A DNA stretch of 15,929 nt from an uncultured Acetobacteraceae bacterium (GTDB lineage: Bacteria > Pseudomonadota > Alphaproteobacteria > Acetobacterales > Acetobacteraceae). Shown here piece by piece: positions 1 to 6,779 of the stretch. Within the stretch, counting starts at the first letter, position 1. Every line of letters begins with the position of its first letter. Location: positions 1 to 15,929 of the forward strand of contig CALGVL010000320.1 of the NCBI GenBank assembly GCA_937930165.1, read 5' to 3'. The position numbers were made by a program, and so were the translations under genes. Under the pieces are notes generated by a model that saw only the letters and a program-made list of their open reading frames with translations, did no database searches and was not told where the DNA came from.

Positions 1-916
1 AATGCCGCCCTGCTGCCTCGATCAGCAGTTCCGTCCGCCGCTCGTCCCCGGCCAGCCGCAGGCGGTGGAGCGTCTCCCGCAGCAGCGGCGCTGTCTCAAG
101 GCTCTGGCCCACCGGCTGGCTGGGCATGCCCGGCAGGCGGCGGGCGGCGGGGTTGGCATCCAGGATGATGTCGTGGGCATCGGCCACCAGCACCGGGTCC
201 GGCAAGCCGTCCAGCAGCGTGTCGCGGGCGACGGGCAGCAGGTCGAAGTAACGGCGGGAGATCAGCCAATGGAAGATCGCGCTCGTCACCAGGAAGCTGA
301 AGGGCGTCGGGTTGGAGTCGAAGAGCCGGACCGCTTCGGTGACATAGGCGATGTTCGACAGCCAGGGCAGCACGGCCGCGAGGAGCAGGCCGAGATAATG
401 CCGGCGATACAGGGCCGGCGCGCGATGGATGGCCTGCAGCGCGACCACGACCGTCTTCAGCATCACCAGGTAGAGACAGAGGGCAATGGCGAAGTAGCCC
501 GGGCCGTGCTGGTAGTTCAGGGCGGCGTCCGGCCCGTCCTCGATCGGCTGGGCCGGGACATAGATCAGGTGGTGCCAGTCATTGCTGAGCGCCAGCGCCC
601 AGCCCAGCCCCGCCAGGCCAAGGACAACCCAGGACCAGCAAGGGCGTGGCTCCCCCTGGACATAGGCGCGCAGGAAGAGGGCCCAGAAACCCGGCGCGGC
701 GATGATGCCGGCCCAGGTCATCTCGGCCCAGAACAGCTTGGCCTCCGGAGCCGCCGCCATGATCTTCAGCGCGGCGCAGCCTGCCCACCAGGCGGCGGCG
801 AGTTGCATGGCGAGGAAGCTGCCGCGGCCGGGGAAGGGCGGCCGCTGCCGGATGCGCCGCACCAGCCACAGGGTTGCCAGCAGGGCGGTCAGCAGCAGGA
901 TCAAGGGCAGGGACAC
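1..916 (-). CDS. Sensor histidine kinase, N-terminal 7TM region plus start of PAS-like domain (partial)
   Basis: The minus-strand frame is open from a GTG at 916 to the left edge, giving 305 codons without a stop. The protein is strongly hydrophobic, with about seven membrane segments near residues 2-20, 34-55, 62-84, 91-110, 141-160, 172-190 and 205-221. The pattern, including SNDWHHLIY (111-119) after the fourth segment and DLLPVARDTLLDGLPDPVLV (225-244) after the last, matches the N-terminal 7TM domain of histidine kinases (HisKA_7TM family). A PAS-like stretch follows (VLVADAHDIILDANPAARRL). The kinase core would lie beyond the window, so kinase activity is inferred, and a diguanylate cyclase output remains possible. 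The GTG at 916 is chosen because GAGGA sits six bases upstream; an in-frame GTG at 940 is the alternative. It is divergent from ileS. The signal sensed is unknown. Confidence 0.8.
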   Translation of the reverse strand, partial: MSLPLILLLTALLATLWLVRRIRQRPPFPGRGSFLAMQLAAAWWAGCAALKIMAAAPEAKLFWAEMTWAGIIAAPGFWALFLRAYVQGEPRPCWSWVVLGLAGLGWALALSNDWHHLIYVPAQPIEDGPDAALNYQHGPGYFAIALCLYLVMLKTVVVALQAIHRAPALYRRHYLGLLLAAVLPWLSNIAYVTEAVRLFDSNPTPFSFLVTSAIFHWLISRRYFDLLPVARDTLLDGLPDPVLVADAHDIILDANPAARRLPGMPSQPVGQSLETAPLLRETLHRLRLAGDERRTELLIEAAGRH

Positions 917-922
917 GGGATT

Positions 923-927
923 TCCTC
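923..927 (-). promoter_or_regulatory. Ribosome binding site fixing the GTG start of the sensor kinase
   Basis: On the minus strand GAGGA lies six bases before the GTG at 916. The alternative in-frame GTG at 940 begins the same nine bases (GTGTCCCTG) but has no comparable Shine-Dalgarno sequence, which favours the downstream start. Confidence 0.55.
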
Positions 928-987
928 GGCTCGCCAGGGACACGGCAGCCGGGCCGCCGGTACATCGCGACGGTGCGCACGTGATGG

Positions 988-1016
988 TTGAAAAATGGTG
1001 CTACTTCCAAACTAAA
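988..1016 (+). promoter_or_regulatory. Weak candidate promoter for ileS
   Basis: TTGAAA (988-993) resembles a -35 box. Seventeen bases later ACTAAA (1011-1016) matches only three of six -10 consensus positions. The support is mainly that this is the only AT-rich island in the intergenic region. If real, the ileS transcript would have a leader of roughly 235 bases. Confidence 0.25.
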
Positions 1017-1051
1017 GCAAGCCAGTTCCCCAAATTGAGGTGTGCCAGGTC

Positions 1052-1090
1052 CGGGCCGGGCCTTGTGACGCGGCGCTTGACCCCGGCCCG
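1052..1090 (+). promoter_or_regulatory. Inverted repeat 1 in the ileS leader
   Basis: CGGGCCGGG (1052-1060) is perfectly complementary to CCCGGCCCG (1082-1090), giving a 9-bp stem with a 21-base loop. Its arms can also pair with the arms of the second inverted repeat downstream, so alternative folds are possible. A regulatory role is inference. Confidence 0.4.
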
Positions 1091-1158
1091 CTGCGGTTCC
1101 AGAAGCAGAGGATGACCCGGAACCGGACGGAAGCCAGGCTGCCGCAACGAATTACCGG

Positions 1159-1182
1159 CCCGGCCCTCGGCTGAGGGCCGGG
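1159..1182 (+). promoter_or_regulatory. Inverted repeat 2 in the ileS leader, terminator- or attenuator-like hairpin
   Basis: CCCGGCCCTC (1159-1168) and GAGGGCCGGG (1173-1182) form a perfect 10-bp GC-rich stem with the four-base loop GGCT, 76 bases before the ileS start. No T-run follows, so it is not a classical intrinsic terminator. A 20-residue reading frame from ATG 1112 ends at TGA 1172-1174, inside the hairpin. It has only one Ile codon, so it is not an obvious Ile-sensing leader peptide. Confidence 0.45.
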
Positions 1183-1258
1183 ACCCCGACCTGTCGCACC
1201 CCTTCACCCGCCGCATGCCGCCCTGCCCGATCAGGACCGGCCGCCTCGGATCAGATTC

Positions 1259-4126
1259 ATGACCGATTCCTCGCCCACCCTGCCGGCCCGCGATTATCGC
1301 GGTACCGTCTTCCTGCCGCAGACCTCCTTTCCCATGAAGGGCGACCTGCCGAAGCGGGAGCCTCAATGGCTCGACCGCTGGCGGAAGCTCGATCTCTGGG
1401 CCCGGCTGCGGGAGAAGTCGAAGGGGCGGGAGAAATTCGTCCTGCATGACGGCCCGCCCTATGCCAACGGCCCGCTCCATATCGGCCACGCGCTGAACAA
1501 GATCCTGAAGGACGTCATCAACCGCGCGGCGCAGATGTCCGGCAAGGATGCGGACTACATCCCCGGCTGGGACTGCCACGGCCTGCCGATCGAATGGAAG
1601 GTCGAAGAGGAATACCGCGCCAAGGGCAAGGACAAGGACGCGATCCCGGTGCTGGACTTCCGCGCCGAGTGCCGCGCCTATGCCACCCACTGGCTGGACG
1701 TGCAGCGGGAGGAGTTCCAGCGCCTCGGCATCGCCGGCGACTGGGCGGGCCGCTACGCCACCATGGACTTCCCGGCCGAGGCCGCGATTGCCGGCGAGAT
1801 CGGCAAATTCCTGATGAATGGCTCGCTCTACCGCGGCCTGCGCCCGGTGATGTGGAGCCCGGTCGAGAAGACGGCGCTGGCCGAGGCGGAGGTCGAGTAT
1901 CACGACCATGTCTCGCCCACGCTCTGGGCGCGGTTCCGGCTGGTGAGGGCGCCGGCCGAGGATCTGAAGGGCGCCAGCGTGGTGATCTGGACCACGACGC
2001 CCTGGACCATCCCCGGCAACCGCGCCGTCGCCTATGGCGAGGAGATCGACTACGCCCTGGTGCATGTGGAGGGCGTCGTCGAGGGCAGCCACCTGAAGCC
2101 CGGCGAGTGCCTGCTGGTCGCCCTGCCGCTGCTGCCGCAATTCGCCAAGGATGCCGGCCTCGGCGCGCATACCGTCCGGCGCGTGCTGAAGGGCACGGCG
2201 CTGGCCGGCGCCATTGCCGCGCACCCGCTGCGCGGCTGGGACAAGGCGCAGGGCGGCTATGATTTCGACGTGCCGCTGCTGCCCGGCGATTTCGTCACCA
2301 CGGAGGCCGGCACCGGTTTCGTCCATATCGCCCCCGGCCATGGCGAGGACGACTTCAATCTCGGCCGCCAGCACCGCCTGCCGGTGCCGGAGACGGTGAA
2401 TGACGACGGCACCTTCACCGTGCAGGCGCCGGGCTTCACCGGCCTGCATGTCTTCAAGGCGCATGACGCCGTCTATGCCGCCTGCGAGGCCCAGGGCACG
2501 CTGGTCGCCAAGTCGAAGCTGACCCACAGCTACCCGCATTCCTGGCGCTCCAAGAAGCCCGTCATCTTCCGCGCGACGCCGCAATGGTTCATCGCCATGG
2601 ATGACGCGAACCGCATCCGGGAGAAGGCGCTGGCGGCGATCGAGGCCACGCAATTCGTGCCGGAGCAGGGGCGCAACCGCATCGGCAGCATGGTCGCCGG
2701 GCGCCCGGACTGGTGCATCAGCCGCCAGCGCGCCTGGGGCGTGCCCATCGCCGTCTTCGTCGAGAAGAAGACCGGCGAGCCGCTGCGCGACCAGGCGGTG
2801 ATCGACCGCATCACCGCCGCCTTCGCCGAGGAAGGCGCCGATGCCTGGTACAAGCCCGGCGCCGCCGCCCGCTTCCTCGGCCCCGGCCGTGACCCGGCGG
2901 ACTATGAGCAGGTCATGGACATCGTGGATGTGTGGTTCGAGTCCGGCTCGACCCACGCCTTCGTCCTGCCGGAGCACAGCCTGCCCTTCCCGGCGGATCT
3001 CTATCTGGAAGGCTCCGACCAGCATCGCGGCTGGTTCCAGTCCTCGCTGCTGGAATCGGTCGGCACCAATGGCGTCGCCCCCTTCAAGGCCGTGCTGACG
3101 CATGGCTTCGTGCTGGACGAGCAGGGGCGGAAGATGTCGAAGTCGCTCGGCAACGTCACCGCGCCCCAGGACGTGATGAAGCAGTACGGCGCCGACATCC
3201 TGCGCCTCTGGGTGATGAATTCGGACACGGCCGACGACCTGCGCATCGGGCCGGAGATCCTGAAGCAGCAGGCGGAGCTTTACCGCCGGCTGCGCAACAC
3301 GCTGCGCTGGCTGCTCGGCAACCTTGCCGGCTTCGAGGAGAGCGAGCGCGTCCCCTATGCGGACCTGCCGGAGCTGGAACGCTGGGTGCTGCACCGGCTC
3401 ACCGAGCTGGATGCGAAGATCCGCAAGGCGGCCCGGGATTACGACTGGACCGGCGTCTATCCGGAGATCCACGCCTTCTGCTCGACCGACCTCTCCGCCT
3501 TCTATTTCGACATCCGCAAGGACAGCCTCTACTGCGACGCGGCGGACAGCCACCGGCGCCGCAGCGCCCGCACGGTGCTGGACGCGCTGCACCGCTGCCT
3601 GACCGCCTGGCTCGCCCCGGTGCTGGTCTTCACGGCGGAGGAAGCCTGGCTGGCCCGCTTCCCCTCGGAGACGGACAGCATCCACCTGCACGACTTCCCG
3701 CAGGTCCCGGCGGAATGGCGGAACGAGGCGCTGGCGGAGAAATGGGCGCGCATCCGCTCCATCCGCCGTGAGGCAACCTGGGCGCTCGAAGAGAAGCGCG
3801 CGGCAGGTGTCATTGGCGCGTCACTTCAGGCCGCACTGGTCCTATGGCTTGAGCACGATGCCGAAAGGCAGCTCCTGACCGCCGATCAATGGGCAGAGCT
3901 GTGCATCGTCAGCGCCGTCGAACTGCGTGGGGGATCGCGCCCGGTGGACGGTGCGGTGTCGAAAGACGATTTGCATGCTCAGGTGCTGGTGAAAGTGGCC
4001 CCCGGCCATAAATGCGAACGCTGCTGGCGCGTGCTGCCGGAGGTCGGCCGCAGCCCGGCCCATCCCACCCTCTGCCGCCGTTGCGAGGCTGTGGTGGAAG
4101 GCATCGCCGCCACGGCGGCGGCATGA
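1259..4126 (+). CDS. ileS: Isoleucine--tRNA ligase
   Basis: A class I aminoacyl-tRNA synthetase that charges tRNA-Ile in the cytoplasm and clears mischarged Val. The 955-residue length is normal. Visible landmarks in order: HDGPPYANG (63-71), the HIGH motif (74-77), PGWDCHGLPIEWKVE (102-116), the editing-domain threonine stretch WTTTPWT (244-250), the KMSKS loop (625-629), and a C-terminal zinc-finger region with Cys 919, 922, 939 and 942 in CERC...CRRC. The ATG at 1259 gives the usual N-terminus before the conserved FPMKGDLPKREP, although no strong ribosome binding site precedes it. The stop overlaps the lspA start, so the two are translationally coupled. Codons from about 3773 to 4019 use many A/T third positions, unlike the rest of the gene. 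Confidence 0.98.
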   Translation: MTDSSPTLPARDYRGTVFLPQTSFPMKGDLPKREPQWLDRWRKLDLWARLREKSKGREKFVLHDGPPYANGPLHIGHALNKILKDVINRAAQMSGKDADYIPGWDCHGLPIEWKVEEEYRAKGKDKDAIPVLDFRAECRAYATHWLDVQREEFQRLGIAGDWAGRYATMDFPAEAAIAGEIGKFLMNGSLYRGLRPVMWSPVEKTALAEAEVEYHDHVSPTLWARFRLVRAPAEDLKGASVVIWTTTPWTIPGNRAVAYGEEIDYALVHVEGVVEGSHLKPGECLLVALPLLPQFAKDAGLGAHTVRRVLKGTALAGAIAAHPLRGWDKAQGGYDFDVPLLPGDFVTTEAGTGFVHIAPGHGEDDFNLGRQHRLPVPETVNDDGTFTVQAPGFTGLHVFKAHDAVYAACEAQGTLVAKSKLTHSYPHSWRSKKPVIFRATPQWFIAMDDANRIREKALAAIEATQFVPEQGRNRIGSMVAGRPDWCISRQRAWGVPIAVFVEKKTGEPLRDQAVIDRITAAFAEEGADAWYKPGAAARFLGPGRDPADYEQVMDIVDVWFESGSTHAFVLPEHSLPFPADLYLEGSDQHRGWFQSSLLESVGTNGVAPFKAVLTHGFVLDEQGRKMSKSLGNVTAPQDVMKQYGADILRLWVMNSDTADDLRIGPEILKQQAELYRRLRNTLRWLLGNLAGFEESERVPYADLPELERWVLHRLTELDAKIRKAARDYDWTGVYPEIHAFCSTDLSAFYFDIRKDSLYCDAADSHRRRSARTVLDALHRCLTAWLAPVLVFTAEEAWLARFPSETDSIHLHDFPQVPAEWRNEALAEKWARIRSIRREATWALEEKRAAGVIGASLQAALVLWLEHDAERQLLTADQWAELCIVSAVELRGGSRPVDGAVSKDDLHAQVLVKVAPGHKCERCWRVLPEVGRSPAHPTLCRRCEAVVEGIAATAAA

Positions 4127-4623
4127 GCTTCCGCCACGGCCTGCCCGCCGCCGCCCTGCTGCTGGCCGCCGACCAGACCAGCAAATGGTGGATCCTGGAG
4201 GGCATCCGGCTGCCGGAGGTGCGGCATGTCCCGCTCCTCGTCGCCGGTCCCTTCGGGCTCGACCTCACCATGGTCTGGAACCGGGGGGTCACCTTCGGCC
4301 TGCTCTCCGGGGATGGACCGCTGAACCACCTGATCCTGGCCTTGATTGCCGCCGCCATTGCCGGCTTCCTGCTGCGCTGGATGGCACGGGCCGAGACGCC
4401 CTGGGTGGCGGTGGCGCTCGGCGCGGTCATCGGGGGCGCGATCGGCAATGTCATCGACCGGCTCCGCTTCGGGGCGGTGGTGGATTTCGTGGATTTTCAT
4501 GCCTGGGACTGGCATTGGTATGTCTTCAACATCGCCGATGCCGGAATCGTCTGCGGCGTGGCCGTTCTGCTCGCGGATGCCCTGTTCCGCCGCCCCGCAG
4601 CGGCCAGGCCCGATTCGCCCTGA
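4123..4623 (+). CDS. lspA: Lipoprotein signal peptidase (signal peptidase II)
   Basis: An inner-membrane aspartyl protease that removes signal peptides from diacylated prolipoproteins. The 166-residue protein has four hydrophobic segments and all the family landmarks: DQTSKWW (17-23), the NRGVTFG loop (53-59), GGAIGNVIDR (104-113), and the two expected catalytic aspartates, D121 in VVDF and D139 in FNIAD. The start at 4123 is chosen over longer in-frame options because it begins immediately before the first membrane segment and its ATG overlaps the ileS TGA (ATGA). The ileS-lspA order is common in bacteria. Its likely substrates include the BamF-like lipoprotein encoded just downstream. Confidence 0.97.
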   Translation: MSFRHGLPAAALLLAADQTSKWWILEGIRLPEVRHVPLLVAGPFGLDLTMVWNRGVTFGLLSGDGPLNHLILALIAAAIAGFLLRWMARAETPWVAVALGAVIGGAIGNVIDRLRFGAVVDFVDFHAWDWHWYVFNIADAGIVCGVAVLLADALFRRPAAARPDSP

Positions 4624-4696
4624 CGCCGGGCGGCCCGGGGGCAGGGGATCACGCTTGGGTGTTCCAGCCGGCGCCGTCACAGGCTAAAGAAGTGCC

Positions 4697-5278
4697 ATGA
4701 GGATGCGCCGCCACCGCACCGGGCCGGTTCTGGCCCTTTCCGCCCTTGCCCTGCTTGCCGGCTGCGGCTCGGACACCGCGCGGACCTTCGGCTTCACCCG
4801 CGATGCGCCGGACGAGTTCCAGGTGACCACGCGGGCGCCGCTCTCCATGCCGCCCTCGCTCGGCGAACTTCCGGTGCCGCGCCCCGGCGCCAGCCGGCCG
4901 CAGGAGATGACGCTGCGCGACCAGGCCGAGGCCACGCTGGTCCCCGCCGCGGTACTCGGCCAGCAGACTCCCTCCGCCCCGAGCCGGGGCGAGATGGCGC
5001 TGCTCTCCCAGGCCGGCCGCCCGGTGGATGACAGCATCCGCCAGCAGGTGGACCAGGAGAGTCTGCGGCTCGATCAGACCGATCGTGGCCTGGCGGACCG
5101 GCTGATGTTCTGGCGCAAGCCGGACCAGCCCGGCGTCGCGGTGGATGCGCGGCGGGAGAGCCAGCGGCTGCGGGAGAATGCGGCGCTCGGCCGCGACCCC
5201 ACCGAAGGCGAGACGCCCATCATCCAGCGCGCCCGCAGCAGCAACCCGCTGACCAGCCTGCTGGAAAGCATCTTCTGA
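4697..5278 (+). CDS. DUF3035 family lipoprotein (BamF-like outer-membrane assembly subunit)
   Basis: A 193-residue protein with an Arg-rich N-terminus, a hydrophobic core and the lipobox LAGC with the lipidated Cys at 23, so it is a lipoprotein processed by LspA. The segment DAPDEFQVTTRAPLSMPP just after the signal is the hallmark of the alphaproteobacterial DUF3035 family, named BamF, an accessory lipoprotein of the beta-barrel assembly complex at the outer membrane. The rest is polar and probably flexible; the C-terminus (NPLTSLLESIF) could be a short amphipathic helix. AAAGAAG at 4686-4692 is a plausible ribosome binding site for the ATG at 4697. Its place after lspA and before the M16 pair fits an envelope operon. 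The family call is firm; the BamF role comes from the family, not from this sequence. Confidence 0.85.
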   Translation: MRMRRHRTGPVLALSALALLAGCGSDTARTFGFTRDAPDEFQVTTRAPLSMPPSLGELPVPRPGASRPQEMTLRDQAEATLVPAAVLGQQTPSAPSRGEMALLSQAGRPVDDSIRQQVDQESLRLDQTDRGLADRLMFWRKPDQPGVAVDARRESQRLRENAALGRDPTEGETPIIQRARSSNPLTSLLESIF

Positions 5279-5366
5279 CCCGCGGGGGCGCTCCCGGACG
5301 CGCCTGGGCGAGGGCCGGCCGGCAGCCGGGTTTGCGCCGGACCGCCAGCATCCCACATGCTGCGGT

Positions 5367-6779
5367 ATGTCTTCCGTGACCCGCCGTACTGCCCTCCGCT
5401 CCGCCGCCGCCCTGCCGGTGGTATTGTCCGCCCCGGGCCAGCCTCTCGCCGCCCCTGCCGTCCAGCCGGCGCCGGAACGGGTGGGCGACAAGCCGCTCTT
5501 CGGCGCCACGAGCTGGACCCTGCCGAACGGCCTCCGCGTCGTGCTGGCGGAAAGCCGCCGGGTGCCGGTGGTGGCGCATTACCTGTTCTACGCCGCCGGC
5601 GCGGGCGAGGATCCGCATGGCCGCTCCGGCACCGCGCATTTCCTCGAGCACATGATGTTCAAGGGCAGCCGCAACGTCGCCCCCGGCGCCCTGTCGCTCG
5701 CCGTGGCGCGGGAAGGGGGGCAGGACAATGCCTTCACCTCCCGCGACGTCACCGCCTATCACCAGCATGTCGAGGCCAGCCGCCTGCCTCTGGTGATGCG
5801 CCTGGAATCCGACCGCTTCGCCGCCCCCCTGATCCCGGCCGAGACGCTGGAGCCGGAGCGCGCCGTGGTGCTGGAGGAACGCCGCCTCCGCACCGACAGC
5901 AACCCCCGCGCCCGCTTCTGGGAGGAATTCGAGGCCGCGCTCTGGGGCCCGCAGCACTGGCACGGCCGCCCCATCATCGGCTGGGAAGATGAGATCCGCG
6001 CCATCACGCGCGAGGATCTGGTGGATTTCTACGAGCACCGCTACGCCCCCGCGAACGCCGTGCTGGTCATCGCCGGCGATGCGCGGGAAGCGGAGGTCCG
6101 CCGCCTGGTGGACCAGTTCTATGCCGGCGTCCCAGCCCGCACCGTCCGCCCGCGCGACCGCGCTGCTCCGCCCGCCGCCGCCACCGAATCCCGTATCGAG
6201 CGGCGCCACCCCGCGGTGCGGGAGGCCAGCTTCCTGCGCGCCGCCATGGCCCCCAGCCTGACCTGGGGCGATGCCAGGCAGGCCTGGGCGCTGGAGGTGC
6301 TGTCGCATCTCCTTGGCAGCGGCATCGGCAGCCGGCTGCACAAGGCGCTGGTCGAGACCGGCCTCGCCGCCACCGCCGGCTGTTCCTATGACAGCGAGGC
6401 GGCCGGGGCGGCCGCCTTCGTCATCTCCGCCACCCTCCGCGCGGAGGTTGCGCCGGAACGGCTGGAGGCGGCGGTGAACGACACCGTCGCCCGCCTGCTG
6501 CAGGATGGCCCGACCGAGGCCGAATGCGCTCGCTCCATCCGCCAGCTCACCGCCGGGGCGGTGCTGGCGCTGGATGGCCTGGGCGCGGCGCCGCGCATGC
6601 TCGGCGGGGCGCTCGCCACCGGCCTGCCGCTGGAGATGGTGGAATTCTGGCCGCGCTACCTGCGGGAGGTGACCCGGGACCAGGTGGCGGAGGCGGCGCG
6701 GGCCGTGCTCGGCCAGGCGCCCTCCACCACAGGCTGGCTGCTGCCCGGGGACGCCGCGCCGCGGAGGGCGCCGGCATGA
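5367..6779 (+). CDS. M16 family zinc metallopeptidase, catalytic subunit, exported
   Basis: A 470-residue M16B-type peptidase. The inverted zinc motif HFLEH is at 91-95, and the third ligand Glu lies in ERAVVLEERR (probably E171), spaced as in the family. The N-terminus (TRRTALRSAAALPVVLSAPG) looks like a Tat or Sec signal, with twin Arg at 6-7 and AAPA near 28-31 as a possible cleavage region, so the protein should act in the periplasm. At the site where partner subunits carry the substrate-binding Arg and Tyr, this protein has HKALVETGLAA and lacks both. Its stop overlaps the start of the next gene, which supplies those residues. No Shine-Dalgarno sequence precedes the ATG; a 6-bp hairpin lies there instead. 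The substrate is unknown. Confidence 0.93.
   Translation: MSSVTRRTALRSAAALPVVLSAPGQPLAAPAVQPAPERVGDKPLFGATSWTLPNGLRVVLAESRRVPVVAHYLFYAAGAGEDPHGRSGTAHFLEHMMFKGSRNVAPGALSLAVAREGGQDNAFTSRDVTAYHQHVEASRLPLVMRLESDRFAAPLIPAETLEPERAVVLEERRLRTDSNPRARFWEEFEAALWGPQHWHGRPIIGWEDEIRAITREDLVDFYEHRYAPANAVLVIAGDAREAEVRRLVDQFYAGVPARTVRPRDRAAPPAAATESRIERRHPAVREASFLRAAMAPSLTWGDARQAWALEVLSHLLGSGIGSRLHKALVETGLAATAGCSYDSEAAGAAAFVISATLRAEVAPERLEAAVNDTVARLLQDGPTEAECARSIRQLTAGAVLALDGLGAAPRMLGGALATGLPLEMVEFWPRYLREVTRDQVAEAARAVLGQAPSTTGWLLPGDAAPRRAPA

Larger units (their letters stand above)
917..1258. other. Divergent intergenic region between sensor kinase and ileS
   Basis: No convincing protein gene is seen in these 342 bases. 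The part near 985-1035 is clearly richer in A and T than its surroundings (TTGAAAAATGG, CCAAACTAAAGC, CCAAATTGAGG), as expected for a promoter zone. The part from 1050 to 1190 is GC-rich and holds two perfect inverted repeats, listed separately. The ileS ATG at 1259 has no good Shine-Dalgarno sequence before it (GGATCAGATTC). Confidence 0.6.

Noticed and set aside
2..991. A 329-codon plus-strand frame at the left edge
   Set aside because: It is the shadow of the minus-strand 7TM sensor kinase, whose translation has clear membrane segments and family motifs. The plus-strand product is low-complexity Gln/Arg/Gly-rich.
917..1258. T-box riboswitch before ileS
   Set aside because: I searched for a T-box-like conserved bulge followed by a terminator with T-run and saw neither; T-boxes are also largely a Gram-positive feature.
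1001..3691. An 896-codon open frame on the minus strand opposite ileS
   Set aside because: The plus strand carries a full, motif-complete ileS. The antisense translation is rich in Arg, Ala, Gly and His with no recognisable domain, as expected from high GC3 making the opposite frame stop-poor.
4012..4623. A longer lspA starting at 4012
   Set aside because: The extra residues are the out-of-frame reading of the ileS zinc finger. The ATG at 4123 with ATGA overlap and immediate membrane segment is the normal lspA start.
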